Shown here: piece after piece, positions 33,786 to 45,200 of the stretch
Numbering within the stretch: position 1 is the first letter of the stretch
Layout of the letters: each line of letters opens with the position of its first letter
Assembly: GCF_003286085.1 (NCBI RefSeq)
Contig: NW_020825317.1
Coordinates: 2,666,001 to 2,730,000 of the forward strand
DNA: 64,000 nucleotides
Origin: Drosophila persimilis
Lineage: Eukaryota > Arthropoda > Insecta > Diptera > Drosophilidae
Direction of reading: 5' to 3'
Made by a program: the position numbers and the translations under genes
Notes under the pieces: generated by a model
The model's database searches: none
Told to the model about the DNA's origin: nothing
What the model saw: only the letters and a program-made list of their open reading frames with translations

Positions 33786-35642
33786 TATATTACCTTATGT
33801 ATACAAAACATAAAATAACTATTTTCTAAATACAATAAATATTATATTGACATTATTATAGGTACTATGTAATAATAAATCAAATAGTACTCACATTTTG
33901 TAGCTCTGTTTCCACGAAGTGAATTCGTGGAATCTTTTTACACGCTAGATTCGAACTGTACTTTTCTTTCCGAGTGTTTCAGTGGAATAACGCTAAATAT
34001 GTTAATATTCTGTCTTATTTCACTTGGATTTTCTTAGGTTCCAAGTTATGTTTTTGAATGCACATGAATAGGTTTCAAAGAAGATTTAACAACGACTGTA
34101 GAGTGTACTTGTAACTACTGGGGATATCATTTATCTCTGTAGTTCTATTTATAAGTGTATGTATATTGTATATAATGTTTCTGGCGTATATATATGTATG
34201 TATGTGTACTTCGAATGATTCAAGGCTTTGATGGATGTTGTACTTCAGCTTCTTCAGGTTTCAGGTATGTTGAGTATTCGTTGGGTTTTGTTTTGTAGAA
34301 CTATTGAAATTGTAAGCAGCACGGCAAAAACAAAACAGCTTTTACTTTTGATCACTTAACACTTTTGGCTTAAACACTTTCAAAAAAATACTCGAAGAAG
34401 GCTGACTTGTTGCACGCGCAGAATGTGGCACACGGCTGTGGCAAATGGCTATGGTTATTGGCGATTGGGATGGGAGCGGGGATGGGCCGGAAATGGGTAT
34501 GGGGGTTAGCTTCTTCTCCTCGTCTGCTCTCCTCTTGCTCTTTGGCTCTTCCTTCCTTCTTGTCTGGTCGCTTCTGACGACGGTTGCGCCTGTTCCAAAT
34601 GCCGTTGTTCTGTTGGTGTCCTGTTGCTGGTGTTCTATTCTTCCGTTTCCTGTTGCTGTTGCGTGCCACACAACCTTCGGGCTTGGATGTTGAACAGCAT
34701 CTGTTGCTCAGCTCCTTGGCCAACTGGCGAGGCAGCCTCGTGTCGCCGCTTCGGCTGCCCTGCGCTGCCCTGCGCTACTCTGCTCCGCAGCTCTGCCACG
34801 CAGCTCTGCTTTGCTCTGCTCTGCCGTACACTCGTCCTCGTTCGTACCCGAAACAACAAGTGGAAAGTGTGTAACTGTTACAACGACCATGACTACGACT
34901 ACGACGACGCCTACAACAGCGTCAGAGTGGCAGCAACATGTAGGAAGCAACAGCAACAACACCGACAACAGCAACAGGCTTATGTACGGCCAGGTGATTC
35001 GACGGGGTAGAAATACGTATACATATGTATGTATATACTATAATAATTTTGGGGGTTTGTTTTTCGTATGTTTGTTGGCGGTTTTTCAGGGGAAGGCATT
35101 CGCATTCCTCAGCGCCTGAAGGCGGAATTGGCTGAGCAGGGGCAGCATTGCCGTTGAAGTTTCTGCTCTGCTGTTGCATTTACGCGTTGTTGCAGCAGAA
35201 GCCGTGGACGTTGTTGCGACTAAATATATCTAGCCAATGATAGGAATTCTCAAAACTGAATGGAGCTCATAAAAAGTGGGGAGGTGAAGGTAGCGAGGGA
35301 CCAATAGCTCAAAACCATGCCTCTATTTCCTATATTTTCTATTTCCAAACCTGAAAAAATGACTCGGCTGAAAGAGATTCGATTTCAACGATGAAGTCAT
35401 CTCACAAACAAATGCAAATTTTGAGGACCTCGACAAATTTTATTTTTTCCAATAGATACAAGAATTAGAGTAACGTTGGATAATGTTTATAAAGCTTAAT
35501 AGAGACTATGCTGAAAAATTAAATAGTTGTTACATTCATAAAGTCACGGACTTATCGGATAGCCCTCATACACACCCCGACACTTGTATACAACACACTA
35601 AAAATGTACACTAAGGGCACAAATATTTCAGGCACAAAACAA
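33786..35642. other. non-coding DNA with CAA/CAG-rich patch
   Basis: No gene supported. Frames of 80-130 codons overlap on both strands between about 34340 and 35180. The triplet-rich stretches (CAGCAACAACAC..) near 34950-34980 and TGCTGTTGC-type sequence near 34625-34665 produce them. This part is GC-richer than its surroundings. Confidence 0.4.
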
Positions 35643-35842
35643 ACGAGGGGGAACGTTGTGAGTTGCTGCGGAGACCGCAACTCTACTGTTATACCCGATA
35701 CTAAGTCAGTATGGCTCTCCTCCGGCAGACGCCGCTAATATTAAGCGACACGACAAAGAGTGCGTGCGAGAGAGACATAAAATCAGTCTGAGCGTGACGT
35801 CGGGCGCTGCGTAGCCACTGAAAATTGATTTGTTCCTTTTTT
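35643..35842 (-). mobile_element. ISY-family copy, one end only
   Basis: It runs from ACGAGGGGGAACGTTGTGAG through TACCCGATACTAAGTCAGTA and GCGAGAGAGACATAAA to AAATTGATTTGTTCC, where it stops abruptly in T-rich unrelated sequence. This is the terminal third with the subterminal stem and the GA-rich site. It is close in sequence to the arms of the palindrome at 37.4-38.9 kb, so it is probably young but truncated. Confidence 0.85.
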
Positions 35843-36330
35843 ATTTTCCTTTATATTTCCTTTAATTATAACACTCTATTCATTTTTGGGAAGCCAATAA
35901 AAATATATTTTTTTAATGTGAGTGTCGTGATCAAGTGTCGCCTTTTTGAAGAACGCAAATTAGAGTTATTTTAGTCAAAATTTTTTTTATAATCAACAAT
36001 AATGAATTTTGTTATTATTATTTATGAAATTTATGCTAAATAGGATAAAGATTTGATGAAAATTTAAATTCACCGTTTTCTTTGGATTGTGCCGGAAATA
36101 TTTGTGCTTTAATTTTATATTTTTAGAATATCGTATTCAAGTGTCGGGGAGTGTATGTATATGTATATTTATCCTCGTACATTTCTTGAAGTGGCTAATT
36201 TATTCCCTAAGGATCCCAGATTTTGTCGATATGTTACAAAAAGGCAATTCAGAATATTTACAAGTAACCTTATGCGGAAAACGTTCGGTATTTATGTATA
36301 ATGTTGTGAGGAACCTATTTTAGGCTGGGG
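35843..36330. other. AT-rich unique DNA
   Basis: Nothing recognised. A short frame at 36087-36323 has no motif. Confidence 0.4.
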
Positions 36331-37340
36331 TAAGGTCAGCCTGTCCAGAGCCTGCCACAAGAAATTTGTAGTTGATAAAAAGATTTTAGGCTGGGGTTGG
36401 AAAATCCCGGTGCCGTGATTGATCGTAAGCGTCAGGTGCTGGCGTGACAAGATGTCGTCTCAATGCTCGAGAGGTGAGGCGTAAAGTTGGGTCAGGGCAG
36501 TGTGTCATCGCAATTTATGCTATGGGGGAGGTAGGGAGCATTGTGTAGTCGCAAAGGCTCGCTACACAGCAGGTTAGGTGGGTGGGGGCATGTTTTTCGT
36601 TTACAAAATGAATAAATATCACCCGAAATTTTTTGTTTACAAGACTTAAGTTTTATTTGAAATATGCTGTGTCCTTGGCTGCACCAAAAGGTTTTCAAGA
36701 ACTTACTTGTAGGTAGGTGTAAAGGGTGAAAATAGCTGGGTATATTTGTACGCGTGGCCTTGGGCACTGCAGGAAATATTCGCGGCGTTTAGTCGTTGCT
36801 TGGGTAGTTGTTGACCCGTTGGTGCGTAATGCCTGCGCGGCTGAACTACAGTCGGGAGAGTTGCAGTATATACGCGTCTGATCGGGGATTGTCTTTAGAG
36901 GGCTCTTCAGCTGTGTGCACGTCGATTTCAGGGTCCTGGCGAAATGTCTTCTTCTCCGTGCGCATGGGTTCTTTTGTCTCTCCTCGAGCCCTTGTCTATC
37001 GATCTTTTTCCTTAATTGATGGTTCGGCGTTATTTTAACTTTTACTTCAGCCCCTCCATTGGCAGGCTTATTTTATTTATTGTTTGACACACTATTAATT
37101 TTTTAATGAGAGTAAAAACAAAACAAAACAAAAGGAGTGATCTGCCTTCAGTGGCGGGTTGATGATATAAAGAAATCAGACGTAAATAAAACGAGTGCGT
37201 CTGCCTCCAGTGGCGTCTTTGTGTCTCCGTATACATAGACAGATACGGAAAAATGTATGTGGTGTAATGGATAGGAAAATGAGGGCTTGGGTATTTTGAG
37301 CCCCATTTTGTCTTTATAATGTTTATATCCAAATTAAATC
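36331..37340 (-). other. possible LTR-like fossil or regulatory sequence, unclassified
   Basis: On the minus strand this GC-richer block has a TATATAC box (near 36865-36873), an initiator-like GTTCAG about 25-30 bases on, and AATAAA roughly 230 bases further (near 36650), an arrangement seen in retroelement LTRs. A motif CGCCACTG.AGGCAGA occurs twice at 37147-37162 and 37204-37219. No coding partner with recognisable domains adjoins it, so the LTR reading is weak and it may be plain host sequence. Confidence 0.25.
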
Positions 37341-37453
37341 GACATCAATATTGCTACATATATTCAAAAAAATTAATAATACTATTTTTCTCTTACAGAA
37401 ACTTGTACGAGCAATCGATTCCATGGAAGATATTATACACCCAGCGACAAAAA

Positions 37454-37990
37454 AAAACGAGGGGGAACGTTGTGAGTTGCTGCGGACGCCGCAACTCTAC
37501 ATACATTTATACCCGATACTTAGTCAGTATGGCTCTACTCCGGCAGACGCCGCTAATATTGAACGACACGACAAAGAGTGCGTGCGAGAGAGACAGAAAA
37601 TCAGTCTGAGCGTGACGTCGGGCGCTGCGTAGCCACTGCAAATTGATTTAATCCCTTTGGATATAAAAATTATCTGATCTGATCCAGATTCAGCAATCTG
37701 ATAGATATGGTCATTATCTATGATTGTGCGCTTTTAGTTTTCTCTAATCTGCAATATTGTGGATGCAACAGATTTTTGTCCTTTGTGGGGCCGGAAGGGG
37801 GTGGGGCGAAATTTTGAAACAAACTCGTCTCGGTCCGATATATTAGGAGTGTGGATACCAAATTTGGTTGCTCTAGCTTTTATAGTCTCTGAGATCTAGG
37901 CGCTAATGTTTTACTCTAAGCAAAGCCGGTTATGCTACGAGTGTGTTAGAGAGAGACAGGGCGAGAAAAAATTAAATTGTTTTCTTGATG
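37454..37990 (-). mobile_element. ISY palindrome, left arm
   Basis: Minus-orientation ISY terminal half with a GA-rich site (GCGAGAGAGACAGAAA at 37584-37599). It is extended by about 80 bp (GTTTTACTC..TTCTTGATG) not seen in ordinary copies. Confidence 0.9.
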
Positions 37991-38385
37991 CTGGCTTTAA
38001 TAATATTTCGATCCAATTCAGATTCTGCAGTCTAAAAGATATGGTCATTCTCTACGATTCTGCGTTTTTGGTTTTCTCGTATCTTTAAAATTGTGGATGC
38101 CACAGATTTTCGTCCTTTGTGGGGGCGGAAGTGGGCGGGGCAAAGTTCTGAAATATTCTTGTAACAGTGACATATCAGAGAAGTCTGGATCCAAAACATC
38201 GTTGCTTATAGTCTTTGAGCACTAGGCGTTGATAGGGACATACAAACGGTAAGACAGACTCGGCTATTGATGCTGATCAAGAATATATTTACTTTATGGG
38301 GTCGGAAACGATTCCCTCTGGACATTCCTTACACACATCCATTTTCACCAGAAATCGTATATACCCCAATACTCATTTTGAGTAT
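37991..38385 (-). mobile_element. ISY palindrome, spacer (ISY central and start portion)
   Basis: It contains CGTCCTTTGTGGGGGCGGAA, the GTGACATATCAGAGAAGTC variant, ATTGATGCTGATCAAGAATA, GGGGTCGGAAACGATTCC and ATACTCATTTTGAGTAT. With the left arm it makes one nearly complete minus-strand ISY. Confidence 0.88.
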
Positions 38386-38918
38386 CATCAAGAAAACAAT
38401 TTAATTTTTTCTCGCCCTGTCTCTCTCTAACACACTCGTAGCATAACCGGCTTTGCTTAGAGTAAAACATTAGCGCCTAGATCTCAGAGACTATAAAAGC
38501 TAGAGCAACCAAATTTTGTATCCACACTCCTAATATATCGGACCGAGACGAGTTTGTTTCAAAATTTCGCCCCACCCCCTTCCGGCCCCACAAAGGACAA
38601 AAATCTGTTGCATCCACAATATTGCAGATTAGAGAAAACTAAAAGCGCACAATCATAGATAATGACCATATCTATCAGATTGCTGAATCTGGATCAGATC
38701 AGATAATTTTTATATCCAAAGGGATTAAATCAATTTGCAGTGGCTACGCAGCGCCCGACGTCACGCTCAGACTGATTTTCTGTCTCTCTCGCACGCACTC
38801 TTTGTCGTGTCGTTTAATATTAGCGGCGTCTGCCGGAGGAGAGCCATACTGACTTAGTATCGGGTATAACTGTAGAGTTGCGGTGTCCGCAGCAACTCAC
38901 AACGTTCCCCCTCGTTTT
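38386..38918 (+). mobile_element. ISY palindrome, right arm
   Basis: Reverse complement of the left arm, including the unusual CATCAAGAAAAC..GAGTAAAACATTAGCGCC inner part. The outer end TTCCCCCTCGTTTT joins retroelement sequence directly. Confidence 0.9.
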
Positions 38919-40150
38919 ATCTTGGATGTGCAGTCGGTGGTCGTGATTCACAGATAATTTGTCGCTGGTCGTTGAGATGCTACCGCCTACCAGCTGAGTT
39001 AGCGGTAGCATCTTTAGTTTAATTGCTGATAATATCGGCAGTCTGGCCGGCACTTGCGTTCGCGATCACCAAAAGTACTGTGGTAGTACCACAGGGATGC
39101 CTTGTTGCCATTATAATCTACGTTCGTGCCATGGGACACCTTGGGCTTTTTGGGGATGTTGTGTTGTAGCTTATCAACCTTCCGTGTAAGAATGTGCAAA
39201 GCAGCAGCAACGTCTTTCAAATTCGGACTTTTGCTACTTACCGCATCGACGCTCTGCTGAATATGCTCAGCGGAATTGGGTTGAGTCGACATAACACACA
39301 TGGAGTCGATGGCATTATTTTCTATCATCTTGTTGACAATCTTTGCCAGCTTGTCCAGATCATTCTCCTCCCAAACCGAAATGAGCGGACGAATCGACGA
39401 AGGCAACTCGGTGAGGTCGCGGGTGACAAGCGACGCAAGTGAAGCAAGATTTCAGATGGCTTCCCAGTCATGTCTCCACCCCGGAGCAGCCGTCTCATTT
39501 TTGAATCCTCTGACTCGTCGAAGGTTTCGAGCAGCCGACGCTTCAATGCGTCGTACTTGTTGACAGGCGGTGGGCGAGTAATGAGATCTTCGATTGCACG
39601 AACGGCGTCTCCCTCCAGTTGTATTGACACCAGGTCAAGTTTGTGATCTTCGCGCACCACATTGTGCAGGAGCTAAGGAGACGCTCCAGTTGCGCGAACC
39701 AAAGCTGCGGATTGGATTTATTGCATTTTGGAATGATGATCTGAGCTAAATGTTGAGAGTTTGAAGCTGTTAGCTGTGCGGCTGCTACTTGAAGCAGCTG
39801 CAGTTGCTCTCTTAACTCATTTAGTGTGGCCTCCGTGTTCGCCATGTTTGTTGCGTCGTAAAATTTTTCAGCCGTTTTGTCTTTGATCGAGGAACGCAAA
39901 AAATAGAGCTGTTCTTGCATTTGCGGTTGTTTTTTTAACGTAGGGGTCACCACTTTGGCGCATTGGCCAATGTACGTTTAAGTTCTTATTATGGATCTTT
40001 ATTAATTATTATTTTAACTACATTTATTGTGCTTAGCGTCGAAGTAAGAGATTAAGATGCCAGACCGCTTGGCAGAGTCGCCGGTGTTGCCACACCAGCG
40101 AACGACTCTAAGATCAGTGTTGCTGAGGGGCTGCGATCCGGGCTGCCACA
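38919..40150 (-). mobile_element. CsRn1-clade Ty3/gypsy LTR retrotransposon fossil (LTR, primer site, gag)
   Basis: On the minus strand the order is LTR-like end, primer-binding site, gag, and a short start of pol. The left boundary of the element is TGTGGCAGCC at 40150. The LTR looks short (about 180-200 bp) with AATAAA inside. A primer site TGGTGACCCC (around 39943-39952) matches the 3' end of tRNA-Trp, the primer typical of the CsRn1 clade. Gag shows SNPQLWFAQLERLL, then ..PPPVNKYDALKRRLLETF, and a CHCC-type knuckle (WYYHSTFGDRERKCRPDC) characteristic of CsRn1. The rest of pol and the other LTR are absent, cut off at the ISY palindrome. The element is broken, with several breaks in what remains, and looks old. 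Clade is inferred from the knuckle and primer. Confidence 0.75.
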
Positions 40151-40520
40151 GTATATTATTTATGTCGGAACATATGTTTCTTGTTAGGGCTACCGGCCTA
40201 ATGCTTTCTCAAAATTGTTGAAAAGTTTCGCTTTCTCTACATTTGAGGGGAAAAAGTTCTTGAGCTTTTTTGTAACTAACTAGATTATTGGCGTCCTGTA
40301 TTCTTCTGTATATGTGTTTTATGTCTCTAAGAGAGGCGAGTTCGTTGTTCCTCCAACCTGGATTCTTTTTCCTGTATGATCGCTTCGATTGAGTGATGTT
40401 ATAGGTTGCAGCTGTTCGGATCGTTTTACGTATATGGTCTATGTCCTAATTAATTTTTGAGCTTATATTAAAGATTTTGGGGCTTGTCGTAAGAAACGAA
40501 CGAAATGAAGCGCAGTTGTC
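40151..40520 (-). mobile_element. LINE fragment (endonuclease-RT linker, LOA/R1-like)
   Basis: The minus frame near 40330-40435 reads DIDHIRKTIRTAATYNITQS, KRSYRKKNPGWRNNELASLR, then IYRRIQDAN. This W-N-x-EL pattern with flanking basic residues is the linker between endonuclease and RT in LOA, R1 and I group LINEs. It abuts the LTR fossil's left end exactly, suggesting that the LTR element inserted into it. No other domains remain. Confidence 0.6.
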
Positions 40521-40644
40521 CTTATGTCTAAAAAATTGACTGATGAAGAGATTGACGCGTGGGAACCAAGGTTTTTATGGGGATGTGTTAACTGCCATAG
40601 AGGTTGTTAAGTGTGTAGAAGGAAATGACCGGAAAAATATTGAG

Positions 40645-40705
40645 AAAGAAACTCCTGTAATATCCCACTGTTACAATTGTATTTCGAAATTTCGCACCGC
40701 TCCAC
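40645..40705 (+). mobile_element. ISY crumb
   Basis: ACTCCTGTAATATCCCACTG followed by TTGTATTTCGAAATTTCGC resembles the family's central block; nothing else is left. Confidence 0.45.
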
Positions 40706-41747
40706 AGTGGGCGAAACGTCCAATCTAGTGACATTAAACTAATAACAAGCGTAATTTACGATATATCTTAAACTGTTCCAAATTTCAGTAAAATAAGTCA
40801 ACTATATCAAATAGATACGATAGTTCTGATCCTTCAAAATATTTAAAGATTTTAAAATACCATTCTGAAGATAGTTTACCAGTGTAGCTTATGCAATTTT
40901 AAATATATTTAAATGCCTTGGAAAAATATTTGCGTTGGAAGATTTAGTTTTCGTTTTCACTAGCTTGTATGCATTTTTCGTAAATCGGCCATCAGGACTG
41001 AATTTAACAGGAAGTTTGGGATCACTGCTAGAACATTCTATTGTTTTTGCCACGACCTCTTCTTCAATGATATAACTTTAGAAGCATTTCTCTCACCACC
41101 ACTTTTCGAAATGTGAAAATGTTCCATTACATTTTTTCAATTTTTGCAGCAACGTGCTTACAAGTGTTCTTATCCTTCTTGCATTTCTTTATGTTGTTCT
41201 TGTGAATAATCATTATTATTAAACACATTTGAAAATATGTAATTTTCAACCGCAATAGACTTTTTGGTAACGACCGTTGTACGGAAGTGAAAATTCCAAA
41301 AATTAATTTACTATTATTTTCGGCAACCATATGCAGATAATTTTGGGCATCCAAATTCACAATTAATTTGAGAATGTGTATCAAAAACAATTGCAACTAG
41401 ATCGTACACATCTCACAAGATGCACTCCACCAAACAATGCAATATGTTTTTTAAGAACAAAATTTCTAAAGGTCAACTTCCACAGCTATTTTAAACTGGT
41501 ATATATAATTAAACGTCATATACACCTTTGACCAAAAAGCTACAAGTCTATAAATTGATAGTTCAGAATAAATTTTAACTACGCTTTAATTTTTTACTTT
41601 TTGCACAAATTTTTGCCAGCTTAACAAAAAAGGCGCCAAGACTTGTTTATAACAGCTCTTGCAGCATATCTTCGGTTTGACGCTTCCCAGCTTCACGAAA
41701 TATGCGAGAAAACCAAAATGGAATTACTTTCATACTCAGTGAAAAAA
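40706..41747. other. unclassified AT-rich sequence, perhaps a dead transposase
   Basis: Minus-strand frames (e.g. 41127-41396) have lysine-rich, gene-like content (..KNNIKKCKKDKNTCKH..). I could not match a family. It may be a worn DNA transposon, but nothing decisive is visible. Confidence 0.3.
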
Positions 41748-42061
41748 AGAATTAATGCCACAACAGTTTTGAAGATACAAGAAAATCAAAGGCGCAGCAT
41801 CCTAGAGAATGACCATATCTAGCTGATTGCTGGATCTTGATCATATCAGATTATTATTATATCCTGAAGGAACAAATTAAATCGCAGTGTCTACGCAATG
41901 TCTAAGCAACGCCTACCCCGTGCGCACTCATTCCCTCTCTTTCACAAACTCTTCCTGGTGCAGTGTGCGCCCTCTGACAAAGGGTAGCCATACCGACTGA
42001 GTATCGGGTGTAAACGTAGAGCTGAGGCCTTAGCTTCGACTCACAACGTTCCCGCTCGTTT
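41748..42061 (+). mobile_element. ISY-family copy, older variant, 3' half
   Basis: It runs from TTTTGAAGATACAAGAAAAT through GAATGACCATATCTAGCTGA, a GTGTGCGCCCTCTGAC segment (where young copies have GCGGCGTCTGCCGG), and ACTGAGTATCGGGTGTAAA to CAACGTTCCCGCTCGTTT. The 5' half is missing. The sequence belongs to a visibly older subfamily. Confidence 0.75.
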
Positions 42062-42084
42062 ACGGTACTTTCACATGAACTAAT

Positions 42085-42290
42085 TTTGGAATACACTTGC
42101 AACAATGTGGTATCACAGACCTCTCGATATAATTTGGTTGCTCTAGCTCCTATAGACTCTGAGATCTAAGCGCTCATCAGGCCGGTAAGACAGACATTGA
42201 TATATCGGCTCGGCTATTGATGCTGATCAAGAATATACTTTGTGGGGTCAGAAACGCTTACTTCTGGGTGTTACACACATTCAATTCCAC
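42085..42290 (-). mobile_element. ISY-family copy, minus orientation, 5' half
   Basis: GTTGCTCTAGCTCCTATAGA, then ATTGATGCTGATCAAGAATA, GGGGTCAGAAACGCTTAC and GGTGTTACACACATTC make up the start half of the element inverted. It lies directly after the plus-orientation 3' half, so the pair forms another tail-to-tail arrangement. Confidence 0.7.
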
Positions 42291-45200
42291 CAATAATTGT
42301 CCATTGACAATTGAATATACACCTGCAAAGTTTAAGTTTCATCTAGCTAAATGAACGGATGCGGATACGCTTATTGATGTAAGCTATGTACATGTATATA
42401 CACATCTATTTTGCACAATCGTGAGATCCGCCCCTAAAAGAAGCCTAATAAAACGGTCTGAATGACTGATAAGTCAAGGCGAGGCTCTGGCGGTGGCGCT
42501 GGCGCAGGTCACGTCGTAGGTGTCACGTGCGCTGGCGCTGTTCGTGTGGGTCGTATGCGCAAAATGCCTTCGCAAGCCAAGGGCGCGTGGCGCCTCTCTT
42601 TCACTCTGCCCTTCTCTGTGACTGGCTCGCTCGCACCCAAGGCACATTCAACGCATGCCCCAGACGAAAAGGCGTCAATTGTTGGAGGAGAAACATCATC
42701 TCCGACGGGATTGGCCAAGCACATTCAGCCTCTTAGCGGAGTGGGGTGTGAGTGGGTGGAAATGCCTCCAAAAAGACAAGCCTCAGATGCACCTCACATT
42801 CACCTCAGCTCCTAATTATTTAATTAGCCATTTCGAAAGAACGATGCGCATTTCCGTCCGATTTCAGGACTGAAAGCAGCGCAGTAGGTTACTCGGATCG
42901 CAATATTATTAAGTTTGAGAAATAAGACTTTCATAACCCCCCTTCATCGTGAACCAATTAGGAGTCGATTGATTCTTCAACTCAAAAAATTCCAGATGCG
43001 TTCAATTGCCGTGTTCTAACTCTTCCTTCCAATCCACAGCAGTTGCTCCCACCTTGTTTAATGCCATGGCAATGCTAAGGAGCGCTATCTTTATTGCAGC
43101 TGGACGCTTTTTTAATACCATTCGTCCTGGCTTTCGATGGAGGGCTCCTGGTAGTCCCATTCTCTGCACAGATGTAGAAAAAAGTTTCACCTGTTACCAT
43201 AGCGAAAGCACATACAATTTTACATAATGCCTGCTCATCCTAATCCGTATCCACATTCGTGTACCAGGCAAAGCGTGGGGGTGGTGTGGGGGTGGACAGG
43301 TGACAGAAGGCAGGGGGACGGCAACCAATGTCAAAAGCCATAAATTACCTCAAGTTAAAGACCGACTGGTGCCTGGATACGCTAAATTTGTAAAAATCCG
43401 ACCAGTTGCACAGAATATTTACCTTTTCCGCCATGGGCCAGGTGGAAATTCCACAGCTGCAATGCCTTTTAGTTAAGCATTTTCAAATTCCAGGTACTAA
43501 TTAAAGAATTGTAGTGCCACAAAATCATAAAAATTAAATTGTTAATTGTTAGCCGTAAGTTAAAACAAATAATTTATTAAAAAGAGTGAAACAAAAAAAA
43601 AACTATTCTCTAAGACCTTACAGTGACATTTGACAAGTATCAAATTTGTACTTAAATTCCCCACCCAATCCTCAACCTAACGCTTGTCGTTGCACAAATA
43701 TACATGTGTTGTTGTTTTAAAACTTTCCCTATCCATTCCTAAACCTAATTTGTGCTGCCGTTGTACTTCAATGCGTACTGAACCACACTCTACACCCATT
43801 AGCCACAGCACACTACTCCACACCTCTCCACACGCTAACGCAGATACAGATACACGCACTTAGGTATACTTAAATTCCGGGCAATGGCAGCACATGCAGA
43901 TGTAATTCATTTTACAACTTTCCACTCGCAAAAAAGCGAAAAAAAATTTCGGTTTTGCACAAATTGTGACCAAAAGGGTAAACGTAATTTTTTGTATCTG
44001 CTGTACCTGCAAGTGGAGTGGATTAAATGTGGGACGGTTCGTTTGGTGCACAAATATGGTTCAAAAAACCAACAATTTGCCAGAGGGCGAACAAGGAAAA
44101 GTTTCACAAAAATTACAAACAAATTCCTCTCTTGCTAAAAGTTTGAAGGGATAGTCGACATAGGGCGTGCCCTGTGAGGCACACGTATTGCAATGCGTGC
44201 GATTGGGAAGCCTTCCTCCTGCAGTTGAGTTTAACTGATACATTGGGAAAAAAACGAATCAATTTCAGGTCAACGGTTGTGTTGGCCCATAGATGAGAAA
44301 CTGAATTTTTGTATCAATATAAATCGGGGGAGCTTTAACGTAAAGACAGATTATTTCAAGTAAAGTAAGTATGTTACTAATTTAAAGTAACTCCTATCTC
44401 GGAGCTTTATGAATGTACTGATTTATCTATCCCATTTCTATCCTATCTATTTCGCATAGAAGTATTATTTCAATTTATCCGAAATCGATGGGCTGACATA
44501 TTCTGATTACAAAACTCGACCAAGTCGCCGCCCTTCAGCCGTACATTTCATTTATAATGAAATTTTCCACGTTTATCATTTGCAAATTAATTAAAACTCC
44601 AACTAAATTTGCGTCAAAAATGCGTCTCTGTTTATGCGTAGCATTTCGAAGCTCATTAACAATATGTCATTTATTTATTTTTTTTTGTTATTAAATACTG
44701 ACGTATTCTCTCGCAATGCATTTGGTAAAATATTAATGATTACTTCTGACACGCATGGGCATAATTTTGCTACGTTCTGTGCATTTGCATATTCCTATTA
44801 CATTAAATATTTCTGTCTGCCCCTCGAGGGGGGAATCCAAAATTTAACTTTGGCTATTTGTGAAGCCTGGCCGAAGATTTTAAAAGGTGAGTCCATGCCG
44901 AAATGGCAACGGTTTAAAAGCTTGAAGGGCTATGAAAAGTACCACATGGTGTGCACTAGAGGGTACCCATTTGATACAGACTATTCGCGACATACTTTTG
45001 GAAAAAGTTTACGGCCATTCAATTGAGTGTAGAAAGAGACGGTCGCTATAGATGAAGTTTAAGATGATTTCAAAGAGTGAAAACTCTTCAGTCAACCCAC
45101 TGGCAACATTTCAGCCTGTGGGCTTTTGCATGGCCATTACGCTATTAGGCTTGCGGGAATGTCAGCTAGTTGCAGAAGTGTTCCAGAGGCATATTTGCAC

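Larger units (their letters stand above)
37454..38918. repeat. ISY palindrome: two inverted ~535-bp arms around a third ISY segment
   Basis: The left arm (37454-37990) starts AACGAGGGGGAACGTTGTGAG. The right arm (38386-38918) is its near-exact reverse complement and ends CAACGTTCCCCCTCGTTTT. Diagnostic identities include the family-atypical AAATTGATTTAATCCCTTTGG, the GTTTTACTCTAAGCAAAGCC stretch and GTTAGAGAGAGACAGGGCG. Those features occur in no other copy in the window, so the arms are copies of each other rather than two independent insertions. By eye they differ at only a few bases plus a 4-base indel. The 395-bp spacer is itself ISY sequence in minus orientation. Its right end abuts the LTR-retrotransposon fossil. 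Confidence 0.92.

Noticed and set aside
34342-35180. Five overlapping open frames on both strands
   Set aside because: Triplet-rich composition keeps all frames open; none shows a family match.
41127-41396. Lysine-rich minus frame considered as P-element/THAP or hAT transposase
   Set aside because: No catalytic or zinc-finger spacing could be verified, and the surrounding frames do not extend it.
43002-43190. 62-codon minus frame (MKLFSTSVQ..) considered as a small secreted protein
   Set aside because: No clear signal peptide, no homologue recognised, and the complementary strand is open as well.
44634-45026. 130-codon frame with hydrophobic start
   Set aside because: AT-rich hydrophobic residues are expected by chance here; no splice sites, motif or poly(A) signal support it.
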